The position numbers were made by a program, and so were the translations under genes. A model generated the notes under the pieces. The model searched no databases, had not been told where the DNA came from, and saw only the letters and a program-made list of their open reading frames with translations. From Erigeron canadensis (Eukaryota > Streptophyta > Magnoliopsida > Asterales > Asteraceae), in the NCBI RefSeq assembly GCF_010389155.1, contig NC_057765.1:806001-870000 (forward strand): 64,000 bases of DNA, written 5' to 3'. Within the stretch, counting starts at the first letter, position 1; each line of letters begins with the position of its first letter. This document shows, one piece after another, positions 38,227-49,539 of the stretch.

Positions 38227-40222
38227 TGCTATACCCTTATCATAAAACTAAGTGTATATATGGGACGTGTGAGTTATAAAAAACCAAAACTCGACTCATA
38301 GATAGCCGTCATTGTTTATATCGCACATCGAAATTTGTCTTTACTTTTTGCGTATGTGATTACGACCAATATGTTTTCAAATATATCTTGGTTTATCTAC
38401 ACTACATGCTCGACCACTACTATTGTTACTACTATATAAAGGATGTTTCTCTTTTATCTTTCTTTACTCAACAAATGTTTGAGTTGATTGTATGATACTT
38501 TTTTTTTAGTGAGACCGCCATCTCTGCTTACCATTATTCGATTATTAATTTCTAATGCTCTTAATAATATAATAAAAATGGATTTCAAAAAACAAAACTT
38601 ATTACTATTCTATGACATCATTCAAGGACCAAGGTCATCTCTACTAACAATACCAATATTCCCAACATACCAGTCATGTGAGCATACTATTTCAACACAT
38701 TAAATTATGATTCTCAACACATTTTATTTGAACTCATTATGTTAAAGCCGGTATGTCAATGTCTCATCATCATTTATATTAAATTGAAAATTACATTATA
38801 TTAGTTGAAAACATTATATTTAATTCGGAAAACTTTATAATACATATAAATGAAAAATAATATATTTTTTTTAATAAATACACTATTACAGATACATTTA
38901 AAAAAAATACTAATACATATACTAATATATTTGAAAGATTAAATAAAATATTAAAACATTTCTAAAAACACACAAACTAAAAAAAAAAGTTATTCTTAAA
39001 ATTAAAAGATAAGCAAAAATTCACATACATTAAAGAAAATACTAATTTTAAAACTAAAGTTCATATAATATTCGGTCAGGGATAAGCCATCGGCGAGCAT
39101 TTGGAAAACTTCCATATCGTATTTCAATTTTCTTGAACATTAGACATGATGCATTTCAGATTAAGTTCTTTTATTTGGGCACTTCTCGGCTTTGCCTTAT
39201 GTTGAAATTTGCGACTTGTTCATTGATGTCAAATTTATAAAAACACGTACTATAAGATTAAGTTCTTCATACGCTAAATCATACATATGGTGTGTGTCAA
39301 AAGAACTTTCATCGGGAGATATGGTGTTTGAATGAATTAAATTTATTAAATAAATTTGTAAAATGAATGTATAGATAGGGAGTCTCAAGGTTTTTTATGT
39401 TTAATGGTTGAAATGATATTATTTTCTTGATGTGAAAAAAAACAAAAAAAAGTTGAAATTATTACTGTAAGGGAACGTATATTATTTTTCAACTTTTACA
39501 AGTTCATAAACTTTTTCTAAATTTTAAGAACATTAAATGTAATAGAGGTATCAATCAATATTTTAAAGAGAAAAGTAATCAATAGTCACATGACTATTTC
39601 AATGAATGGTCAAAAGTTTTAGCTTGACCCATAAAAACAAAAGGATTTAAGTGTGTTTGGTTATAAAAAATGTCTTTTTAGTTAAATTTTATTTTTAACA
39701 TTTTAAAGACGAAAGGGTTTTTCGTTTACAAAAATAGATAGAAACTTTTAAAAACACGTTTTAATTAGAATATATTATTTTTATTTTCCAATTAACATTT
39801 TAGAGTTAATTTTATTACCTACTCTTGACGTGTTAGTGGGGGACGACTGTTAGTGATAAAAACAACATCGAATAATGTTGATAATTAATGTAAAAGTAAT
39901 TGATGTAATGAATAATTAATGAAAATAATTAAAAAGATAAATAACTGATAGTGTAATATAATCATTGAAAATATATTTTAAAAATTTTTTCTCATGTAAC
40001 ATTTAACACGGGGAATATTCTTTTTATAATATACTATAAAAGTATAGATATTTGTAATAGCTAGTTTTGAGAATTCATTTATTAAATAAAATAGTTATGA
40101 TATAAATAAAACAAATGGTTCATCTCAGATTATTTATTTTTTTGTTTTTTATTATATGCTAAATGTGACCAACTTTTCTTTTATATGTTGTGTTAAAATT
40201 GAAATTTTGTTTTGTTTTTTAA
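38227..40222. other. Intergenic, repeat copy, no gene
   Basis: 38587-38835 and 39590-39810 are diverged copies of 35400-35830 and 36535-36760 (shared TCAAAAGT(C/T)TTAGCTT and TATTTTCC(A/C)ATTA(T/A)CATTTTAGA words). The remainder is AT-rich without recognisable coding. Confidence 0.5.
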
Positions 40223-40459
40223 GCAGCATGGTTGGATAAATGGTAAACACCCCTGTTTCTGGAGACAGAGGTTATGGGTTCGATCCTCATCCCATGCAAA
40301 GGTTGGAGGGCCTTTTCTACCATTTAGGTAGAAACTGGAAGCAGCTTCTCTACTTAGGTAGAGGTAAGGTCTGCCTACATCTTAACCTCTCCCATACACC
40401 GTCGAGGTATTGGGGCTCAAAACCCGCGCAAGGCGGCACTGAGCAGTTACTTACTTACT
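40223..40459 (+). mobile_element. tRNA-derived SINE, fuller copy
   Basis: The head GCATGGTTGGATAAATGGTAAAC...GGTTCGATCCTCATCCCATGC looks tRNA-derived, with a box B-like GGTTCGATCCT at 40277-40287. The body matches the copy at 3420-3604, and the tail is a TTAC repeat. No clear target-site duplication was found. The 74-codon ORF is incidental. Confidence 0.75.
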
Positions 40460-40769
40460 GTTAATGGGTCACTTAATTTGTGTAAAATGAGGTATTTTTT
40501 TTTATATTTTGATGGTTATATTAGAGATGATAACGGATGGAATATAGATGGAGCAATGAGAAGAAAAAGATGGATGAATAGAGGAGAGTGAAGTCGAAGA
40601 TGAGAGTCATGCATAAAAGGGGATGTGATTAGGGAAATCAATGGGTTCGGGTTGGTGTGTTGAAAAACTCCGACCCTAACCCAACCCATTAAAAGTTTTC
40701 GGTCAGAAATTTCAACCCTGACTCACAACCCATAAACTCATGACCCAACCCATGTGACCTGATAAGCAA

Positions 40770-40794
<25 letters not shown>

Positions 40795-40800
<6 letters not shown>

Positions 40801-41290
40801 GGGTAAAGTTATTTTGAGAACTCTTTTTTTTGTGAGAACCTTTGAGAACTTTTCAAATCAAGCCCAACCGATGATTGTTCATTACATGAAAGTTGTTTTT
40901 TGATTATTTTCTGAATAACTTATGTGTAAATTTGAAGTTTATAATTGTGTGAAGCATGGATTATCATCCGTTATACAATTATGTGGAGATTTTGATTCTT
41001 GATCACATGTGCACGAATATTGCTATGATCACATGTATACAATTCGATCACATGTAATCATAGCAATATTCGTGCACATGTGATCAAAAAATCCAAATCT
41101 CCACATAATTGTATAACGGATGATAATCCATGCATCGACACAATTATAAACTTCAAAATTACACATAAGTTATTCATAAAACAATCAAAAAACAATTTTA
41201 TGTAAAGAATAATCATCGGTTGGGCTTGATTTGAAAAGTTCTCAAAGGTTCTCGCAAAAAAAGGGTTCTCAAAATAAATTTTCACTATAT
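40795..41290. repeat. Near-perfect 0.5-kb palindromic fold-back element
   Basis: The left arm (GTTATTTTGAGAAC ... TTTGAGAACTTTTCAAATC ... CACGAATATTGCTATGATC) is repeated in reverse complement by the right arm down to GTTCTCAAAATAA. Arms are about 230 bp with a centre near 41040. Flanks are TATATA runs, so the insertion duplication cannot be set. Its ends resemble those of the larger fold-back at 43050-43966. Confidence 0.85.
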
Positions 41291-41566
41291 ATATAAATAT
41301 AAGATGGAATAAATCAACCAATATAAAGCTTTATCATTGATAGTGTAAGCTGAAAACGAAAAGTACAAAAAGAAAGAAATACGAGGGTATTGTTAATACT
41401 GGGCACAAAGTTAATAAACTTACCGAATCATATTACATCACTTATCATCTCACAGAGTTTTGAGTTCTCTTTTTATTTTAGATTTCAAGTTTCTTTAGGT
41501 TAGAAATATAGAAAATGAGAATGAGGCTTATGGATTAGTGTAATGTGGAGTATGAGCTATTATATA

Positions 41567-41822
41567 CTCCCCCATCCCATTAAAAGTGTCTTACTTTGAA
41601 TATTCAAAGTCTTTATTTTTAAACTTTGACTTTAAATAAATTTTGTTGTGTTATATAAAACTTGATAAAAGTTATACCATTAAAAAACACGTCTAAAACA
41701 CAATCAATTCATATAACTTTTATCAACTATTATCTAATATAAATAAAATTATTTAAAGTCAAAGTTGCAAATATTAAACTTTGAAAATTCAAAACATGAC
41801 ACTTCCAATGGAACGGAGGGAG
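41567..41822. mobile_element. Stowaway-type MITE (256 bp)
   Basis: Terminal inverted repeats CTCCCCCATCCCATTAAAAG and, from the other end, CTCCCTCCGTTCCATTGGAAG are the well-known CTCCCTCCGT signature. TA dinucleotides at 41565-41566 and 41823-41824 are the target duplication. Confidence 0.9.
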
Positions 41823-41996
41823 TATAATTCAATTATTTTAAATATATTGGGTTGGCGGGTCAACCTAACAATCCAACCGTGACCCAACCCAAAATAAATC
41901 AGGTTGGTGGGTTGACGGGTTGGTGGGTCGAAAATACTCAACTCTAACCTGCTTTTTTCAGGTTGAGTTTGGGTTGGGTCGAAATTGACAACCCTA

Positions 41997-43049
41997 GGTA
42001 TGATGATGTATAAACATGAAAATACCCAACGTGCATGTCCCATGAGGAGTTTAACAGATTCACATTAACATCCATTAAAGAGGGGACTGCGTAATGAAAC
42101 AAAAAGTCACTTTAGGGAGATGTAATGACAAAAAAAATATATATATGGGAAAACTTGATAATCTGATATATCCAAAGGGCAAAGGGCATTTAACGAAATT
42201 AATTCAACATTTTAAGTAATATATTGATTTTACAACGATAAATTTTAAAATTTTGTTTTTGAACAACAACAATAATACTTTAAAGTAAAATGATTAATAT
42301 GCCTAATGATATGTCTAAAAGAGAGATCAAGTCATATGACAAGATCAAAGATAGAAATGATGAAAGAAAATTAATGAAAAACATGTGTTAAGTGATGTAC
42401 TAAATCTGTCTATCTTTAAACATATGAATTAGGGATATATGGGAGAGGATTCTTTCAAGTTCTCGAACTCATGTTAAAGAAATCTTGACTTTTGAATTAA
42501 AATCAAGAGTTAAGATTCAAAGATTATTTTTGAATCTCAACCATTAATTTTAATCATAGGGCCAAAATGTTTTTAACTTGACCATCAAGTTAAAAATAAC
42601 TTGAGTTAATCTTCTCGCAACATATATATCATTATCTTGGTGGGAATCGAACAAAACTCTATGCGTGGGAATATAGGATAGAAATAACTCCCTAAGAAAT
42701 TAAACTATTGATGAAAACAATTTAGGAAAAGAATAATAAAGAAAGGTAGGTAAGATATGCTCCTTACCATAAGTGGAAAAAATCGGTGGGCCACACAAAA
42801 TAAGTGGGCGAAAATAAGATAGATGCATGTCATGGCATTTAAGGGCAACTTTAATATCACAAATTCACAATGACACCTAACCCAGGACCCCGAACATGAT
42901 TTGGCACTCGGCGCCATTTTATCACTCCATACCGTATCCATGGTTCGGCGTTCTTGGTTCGTGATAAGACGTTGGAATGCCGATGCTTGTCGTTGCTTGT
43001 AGTTTCTAGTAATTTTTTTTTTTTCTGACTTGCTGTCATATATATATAT
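41997..43049. other. Intergenic, no gene recognised
   Basis: AT-rich spacer containing one MITE-like unit (42440-42610). ORFs at 42705-43081 carry no recognisable domain. Confidence 0.5.
42440..42610. repeat. MITE-like unit, ATTTTAAT family
   Basis: GAGAGGATTCTTTCAAGTT at the left, AACTTGAGTTAATCTTCTC at the right, core CTCAACCATTAATTTTAATC. A further partial end (AGATTCTTTAAAGTTATCC) lies at 44565. Confidence 0.55.
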
Positions 43050-43966
43050 AGAATTATAGAGGAAGAGTTATTTGAGAACATACAAATAAAAAAGAATGCG
43101 AGAACAATTCTGGACCACTCATTTTCTTATATTTTCTTTGTCTTTCATTAAATAAGAAAATTCACCAAAATCATTTAATATGCTTTATTTCACAAACCGT
43201 AAATCGTTAGACGAAACAAAAAACATGAGTAGTCTTAAAAATTCGTCCTCTTTCATTAGAGATACAATTCGATATAATTTTGACAACTTTTTAATTTTTG
43301 GTTTTTTTTCCCCATCGCGATCATCCTACACATGTGTAGGTTCATTCTACACGTGTAAGATTATTGTTTTTACATGTAAATTAGTAAATGAACATATGTA
43401 CACAACAATGAAGGTCAAGGGTGAAGCCCGTCAATCCATGGCAGAGCCATGGTAGCCAAGGACGGAGTCCGTCAGTCCATGGCGGAGGAATAGCAGCTAA
43501 GGGCGGAGCCCGTTAGGTAGATCACCCCTCACTGGTCACCCCCTATGACCTATCACCCTATGACCTATCACCCTGTATGACCTATCACCCCCATTAGCTT
43601 TGGTTTATGAATATCCTTAAGGACGAAGCCCATTCCGAATCATAATTTTTGTTCAACCTACACATGTGTAGGTTCAACCTACACATGTGTAAGTTATGTG
43701 TAACTACCAAAAAGAAAACGAAAATTAAAAAGTCGTCAAAAGTATATCGAATTGGATCTCTAATGAAAGAGGACGAAATTTTAAGATTACCCATGCTTTT
43801 TGTTTCGTCTAACGATTTACGGTTTGTGCGTTAGAACATTTTGAATGATTTGAGTGAATTTTATTATTTAATTGAAGAGAGAAAGAAGAAAAGAATGTGT
43901 GGTCCAGAATGGTTCTTGAGTTCTTTTTTTTTAGAAATTCTCAAAATAACTCACCCCTAAAATTAT
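43050..43966. repeat. Long-arm fold-back element (about 0.9 kb)
   Basis: Arms of about 260 bp are inverted: AGAGTTATTTGAGAAC ... CAAACCGTAAATCGTTAGACG ... CGTCCTCTTTCATTAGAGAT ... on the left returns in reverse complement on the right. The spacer holds TACACATGTGTAGGTT words and a CTATGACCTATCACCC tandem array. Fragments of the same family lie in introns 2 and 4 of methyltransferase gene 1. No transposase frame. Confidence 0.85.
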
Positions 43967-43997
43967 ATATACATAAATATAGATATAGATATAGATA

Positions 43998-44362
43998 TCT
44001 CTATAATAAATAAAATATAATTGTGTTTCAAAAGTATTTTTAGAAAAAATGTGATATGACAAGTCTACAATTTTACTTAAAAAGACTTTATTTTAATTAT
44101 GATGTCATAAATAATTTATATTATTTCTAATTAAAAATAGGTCACTAAATGCTTATTTAAAGTTATTAATCTTTACTACAAACAAAGAAAATTATTTTAT
44201 ATAGTATATAATATCCTTTTATGTTTTGTTAATGCAATAGATACTTTATCGATATATAAATATTGTGTTATTCAATTTATTATCTCCAAAAAGTATTTAC
44301 ATATTTTTTAATTTTATAATTTTAATTAACCTCTCCGGGTTGAACCCGAGTAAATTTGCTAG
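43998..44362 (+). mobile_element. Non-autonomous Helitron (365 bp)
   Basis: It begins A^TCTCTATAATAAATAAAAT and ends with the hairpin CTCCGGGTTGAACCCGAG, 8 bases, then CTAG^T. Target nucleotides A and T are present on either side. It has the structural hallmarks of a Helitron at both ends and no coding capacity. Confidence 0.8.
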
Positions 44363-44650
44363 TTACGTATATTTATGTATTGTATTGGAGAAAGAATATA
44401 AAATGGAACGTGCTGGCCACTTCCACTCATTAAATGGTACATGTGTATAAACGAGATCCACTCATTTGTTTTCTCTTTATTTTCTATAAAAAATTATTCT
44501 TAATTGTATTAATTTTTAAATCAAGGTAATAAACTAATAGCAAGTCAGTGTATAACGAGAGGAGATTCTTTAAAGTTATCCTAACTTAACTAGTTAAGTT
44601 GGGAAGATAGTAACTTTATACAAACTATGCTATACATTTTTATTTTTAAC

Positions 44651-44964
44651 CAGAGGTGGCTCAACAGTACTATAGAACTAGGCGATCGTTTTAGGCCCCC
44701 TAATTTTTAAGGCCTCAATATTTTATATATTAGACTTAGTTTTTTGATTTTGGACTAAGTATCATTATATAATTTACATTGCAATAATATCCTTTTGGTT
44801 TTTGCATCAACATTTGTATATTTTTTATTACTAGTAGTTAGAATAAGAAAAGTCGAGCTACTTTTTTTTGTTTTTTATTGTTTTTACTTTAATTTATATG
44901 GTAATGAATTAGACCCTCAAAATTGATCTCGTTTGAGGCCTTTAAAAACCTTAAGCCGCCACTG
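44651..44964. mobile_element. Small hAT-type element (314 bp)
   Basis: Ends CAGAGGTGGCTCAAC and, from the other side, CAGTGGCGGCTTAAG are inverted. Octamers TTTTTAAC (44643-44650) and TTCTTAAC (44965-44972) differ at one base. No coding sequence. Confidence 0.8.
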
Positions 44965-44972
44965 TTCTTAAC

Positions 44973-45661
44973 TTTATATTTATTTTTTTTTATATTGTTT
45001 TTACTATTGTCCTTTTTAATATATTAACATTTAAATATGTAATTTATAAAAGTAATAAAAAAGGTGGTGTTCTGCATCCTGCGTAATTTCATATCCACAA
45101 CGGTTCAAAACTGATGAATTGATGAAAGTTGATGTGGAGCTGAATTGACATTCTGGATAGTTTTACATATTTTAACCATACCTGATGCTCTTAGCATTGT
45201 TGACTAAAGATTATGACACACATTGTGTTGATTTTTTTATTTAAGTAAACATCTTAAAAATGACAAGGATAAGTTTTGAAATGGTCACGTAAATTAAGTT
45301 TTCCCATGATCGACTAGAATGAGCTTCCGTGAGCGGGTTTCTATTTACACATTTTACATAAATTAAGCAATAATTATGTTTAACCTGTGGATTATTATCG
45401 GTCACAACATTGACCATGACTTTTTTTTTTTTTGGTAATGGGTTACACATTGGCTATGATTTCTGAATGACTATGATTTCAAGCTAACATTTTCAAGCTA
45501 GTCAACTACTTTGGTTTAATTTTTCCTAAACCTTTATACAATATGTGGAACATCTCGGATATCGCACATGCATGAGCAATGACATCCATATACTTATAAC
45601 ATTTATAAACGACCCTCAAGGATGCTCTTAGGCCTTGTCGAGTTTATATTAAAGCATTTAT
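44973..45661. other. Spacer, no gene seen
   Basis: AT-rich spacer between the small hAT element and solo LTR C. The minus-strand ORF at 45241-45450 has no recognisable domain. Confidence 0.5.
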
Positions 45662-47497
45662 TGTAACATCCATCATTTAAAAATAAGGATTTTTAAAAAA
45701 ATTCATCTAACGGTGTCAAAAAAAGCGGAACAAACATCTAAAAGTCTAAACCAATAAATTCAGTTTGGTTTATTTATTAAATGGTGTTACTTGTTATATG
45801 AAAATTCATCAGTTGTCCAACATAAAACAACCGATCACAAGTCTTAACAATTCATAAAAACCTTAACATAAATCAGAAGTCTAAAACGAGCAACCTCTAT
45901 GGGTAAACTATGATCATCATCAAGCAATCTACTCATGCCTCGCTCTTTATTCATCATCCATCAAAAACTTGCTAAACCTGAAGGAACAGCATATTTCAAG
46001 AAACAAGTGTTAGCTAACGAATTAGCTAAGTAAGATAACACCTCATTTATAAAACGTTTGTCCAATTAAGACATTATATGAAAGTCGAATTACATCATTA
46101 AGGCACATATCATCTAACAACATCACATCATTACATTCAACATCTTTCATATAAGGTAGTTCTTCCTAAATGTGCCTATACATCTTTAGCATCTTCACAT
46201 TTCACATCTAAACATGTGTCACATTTCTTTACATATCATTTCATAACATAATATAACATCACATATCTTTGGGACTGCATTTCAGGTCTCAATGGTCAAT
46301 TACATAGCCCATATGACCTCCTGTGTAATCCCGAATACCCATAAGCAAACAAGATATTATTAAGGAAGTTAAATTATGAAAACCATGTTTTTGTTGAACC
46401 TTCAGCCTGTCAAAGTAGTGTATCTTACCTCGTAGAAGCGTACAACAAATGGTAACGTAAGTTACCGAGCTTTGCATGTATTCTAGACTACCTATAATCA
46501 ACATAGGACCGATTTGTGAGTATAACGAGACTAAACTGACCTACAGTCTAAATACGTGTCGCATACCCTTTAATTACCATCATTCCAGATAATAGTCTTT
46601 TTTTTTTTTTTTACTATTACCCCTGTTAAGTTGTCTCTTTTTGTCTACTTCGAGACTATTATCCCAGGTACGTAGCCTCTTTTTGTCTATTCTCGACTTT
46701 TGTCCATTTCTAGACTATTACCCCAGGTAGTTAGTCTCCTTTTGTCTATTTCTAGACTATTACCCCAGGTAGTTAGTCTCTTTTTGTCATTTTTTCCAAA
46801 AACGAGTTTTACACAAAAAAGAAGACTCTTTTAAGACCTAATTGATGATTTGGCACCATCAATTGCTCCATGAACGAGTTGTTAACAAAAATGGATCATT
46901 AGATCACATTAAACAGCCATTCCTAATATCGAAACTCGATTAATTAATCACAAATGATTATCAACAACCCCATCCATTCTCCAAACCCTAAGAACTGAAT
47001 TAAATCCATAAAATTGAATCATATGATCACAAATTAAAGGGAAATCATCTATATTACCTGCACTTGACGTAGGGGACTCGAGATCTAAACAATCCTTGAT
47101 CAAAACGGCACGAAACGATTGAATCTTTGCTTGGAGAGGGAGGGTGATCGGCTGAAGGGTTTCTCACGTATGATGGCAGATGTTTTTGTGACAATTAGGG
47201 CTGCCTAATTGCCCTTTAATCCCTGGCCATCCCCTCCTAGTCTTACACTTAGGACCCCTCAACTTCTAAACTTAACGGTCTTAGCTTAATTCACTTACTG
47301 GGAGTCTTAACACCCTATCAAGCACTTAATTACATAACTTTACTCTGATTACTTTTATTAAACATCAGATTAATCATTTCACATTAAACATAAAAGCATT
47401 TAATCATCTAATCACATATAGGACACATAACCTAACGAACCTAATGTTATCCAACGGAAAGTCAAATAGTCAAATACAAAACGTTTGGGATGTTACA
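45662..47497. mobile_element. Solo LTR C (about 1.8 kb)
   Basis: It begins TGTAACATCC and ends GGATGTTACA, with an exact 5-bp duplication TTTAT (45657-45661 and 47498-47502). It is related to solo LTR B over several blocks, including the CAAACCCTAAGA ... ATCATCTATATTACCTG region and GGTTTCTCACGTA. It carries its own internal tandem repeat. No internal retroelement genes remain. Confidence 0.8.
46600..46795. repeat. Minisatellite inside solo LTR C
   Basis: About three to four imperfect units of roughly 46 bp containing CTTTTTGTCTATTTC, TAGACTATTACCCCAGGTAG and TTAGTCTC. Confidence 0.8.
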
Positions 47498-47536
47498 TTT
47501 ATGTTATCTCACTCAATGGGGTTACGTTCGAATAAA

Positions 47537-47600
47537 CTAGTTATTACACCCGTACTTCGCTGCGGATCTTGAAATGTTAGGAAAGAAACACATAGTATAA
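47537..47600 (-). mobile_element. Helitron-like 3' terminus (minus strand)
   Basis: On the minus strand, CCGCAGCGAAGTACGG can form a hairpin, followed by GTGTAATAA and CTAG before T. The other end was not located. Confidence 0.4.
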
Positions 47601-47880
47601 ATATACCTCGTTCTTACATACCAAATTATAAGTTTTGTTTAATGATAGATACAAAATAATCGCTGGTTAATCTACTTACATTAGCAAATTATAAGTTTGA
47701 TGGATGAACAAGAATATCCAGCCTCATTTCATTCAGTAATTATCAATAAGTATTAGTTTTCTCCTGCAACTGATTGATCTGTAAATAATACATGTAAACA
47801 AAAACCACAAACGGATATAAAAGTTCACATATCTCTTGGAAAAAATTAATCATAAAACTAAATTCTTTTGTGTTGTGGCT

Positions 47881-48510
47881 TGCAACATCTTCAACGACAT
47901 TTATTCGATAAGGTTGAGCCAAAGAGGGCTGCAAAGATGTAAACTGCTCCTCCAATTTTATGATCAACATACCTTCTCAATTTGAGTAGTAACCACAATT
48001 TCTTTTTCCTTTTACTTCCTTCAACAAACATACAGAGACCAAACATTCCTTTCACCCCACTGTCAAATTCAACAATGACATATGTATCATCCATTAATTA
48101 TATCAGGCACCTAAATGAGGAATACAATATAAAAGTTAAACCAAAAAGAGCATTATATACTTACATCCACGTGAATAATAGCTTTAAATATCTAACAATA
48201 ACATTTTGCTTTCTAATCTACCTATTACATGTTCAACCCAATAACTATATGTATTATGAATTTAAAGTTTCCACACTGACATGAGTCAAAATTTATTGAC
48301 TTTCACCTTAGAAGTGAAACTGCACCACTTTGGGATGACCATAAATCTGTACATTAGAATGCAAAATTAGAATGTAATAAAGAGCACAATACCTTTCATC
48401 ATAGATTTCATGTATATAATTAACATCAATAGCTCTAGAAGCCATTACTGGGATTGCGTTCCCTCCTATAAACAATTTCAACAGATAATAAAAAATTGCT
48501 GAATTTTTCA
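47881..48510 (-). pseudogene. Gfo/Idh/MocA-family oxidoreductase, decayed exon fragments
   Basis: On the minus strand, one block encodes LFIGGNAIPVMASRAIDVN and HEIYDE (about 48390-48475), ending at a plausible donor GTATTG. After an apparent intron, CATTTAG / GTGCCTGATATAATTAAT encodes VPDIIN. One extra base then shifts the frame into DDTYVIVEFDSGVKGMFGLCMFVEGSK (about 48000-48094), after which frames break again. These blocks correspond in order to the C-terminal substrate-domain region of plant Gfo/Idh/MocA NAD(P)-dependent oxidoreductases. The Rossmann part is not visible, and the next segment holds stops. I read it as a partial, frameshifted copy without function. Confidence 0.65.
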
Positions 48511-48554
48511 AACATCCTCTACTCTTACAACAGAATCTATTCCTGGTAGAATTT

Positions 48555-49500
48555 TTTGAACGGTACTCCCTCTTCCAGTAAGTCTTATGTCTTTTAAAAG
48601 ATCTTATCCCAAGCTGTCAGCCTGTCTCTACACATTTTCATATTTTACTGAAACATTATACACAAAAAGTTATTGCTGCTTAAACTATAGTAAAAAACCA
48701 TATCTATAAGATCAAATACTAATTCTAGATTTTTTACTTTCTGGTTAGTTGCCTTGGCATGGTATGAGTTTACTTACACTGTTAAATAACATATATAGAC
48801 ACAAGTATTCTTACGACTATTTACGTGTACAATAGACACAAGTATTCTTACGACTACTTACGTATACAATAGATTTCGACCTTTTTTATATTTTAGAAAT
48901 CCAACAAACAGCTACAACGAGTTGTTTAAGCACTCATTTTGATCTACTAAAACACATCTGCTTCTAATAAGTCCAATGTCTTTGAATAATCCCATGCTAC
49001 CATTAGATATTTTGAGGTTTTACTGGAAAAAAGTATACATAAAAAGTTACAGTCACTAGAAAACTGCAAAAAACCATTTCTATAACTTACTAATTCTAAC
49101 GTTTTGTTTTTTTGGTTTGTTGCCTTAAAACGGTAAGACCCGACCTGAAAATGATAAAAAAAATTTGAACCCGTTTAATAACATATACATAAATATTCTT
49201 ATGACTTCATACGTATACAATACATTTTGACCTTTTTAAACTCATTTGAAACTCTATCAAACAACTCCAATGGGTTGTTTTGGGAGTCATACTTGACGCA
49301 CTAAAGCACACTCATTTCCAATATGTCTTTGTGTCTTTCGAAACGTCGAATCTCATGCTATCATTATCTATTTTCGGGTTCTACCGGAAATATACACAAA
49401 AAGTTATAGCCACTTAAAACCGTAAAAAAATTTCTTTAAGACCTCGGTCTTACTAACTGTAACGATAAGACCCAACTTAAAAACAATAATTTTGTTATTA
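48555..49500. repeat. Three degenerate tandem units of about 310-330 bp
   Basis: Each unit shows the same order of words: a CTTTTAAAAGA/CTTTGAATAAT/CTTTCGAAACG line, ATACACAAAAAGTTA(T/C), a run like AAAACCATTTCTATAAGA, TACTAATTCTA, then ACATATA(C/G)A...AGTATTCTTACGAC. A 38-bp stretch (GACACAAGTATTCTTACGAC...) is doubled at about 48796-48872. No recognised coding function. Confidence 0.6.
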
Positions 49501-49539
49501 TGATACATTGGTGATGAGCTTATCCATTTGATATGTAAT

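Larger units (their letters stand above)
40630..41996. mobile_element. Possible decayed hAT-like element with GGGTTGG arrays
   Basis: The ends TAGGGAAATCAATGGG and the reverse complement of TTGACAACCCTA resemble each other weakly. Flanking octamers GATGTGAT and GGTATGAT agree at six of eight positions. Both ends carry GGGTTGG / CCCAACCC arrays. Two further elements (40795-41290 and 41567-41822) are nested inside. I regard this as a tentative reading. Confidence 0.35.
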
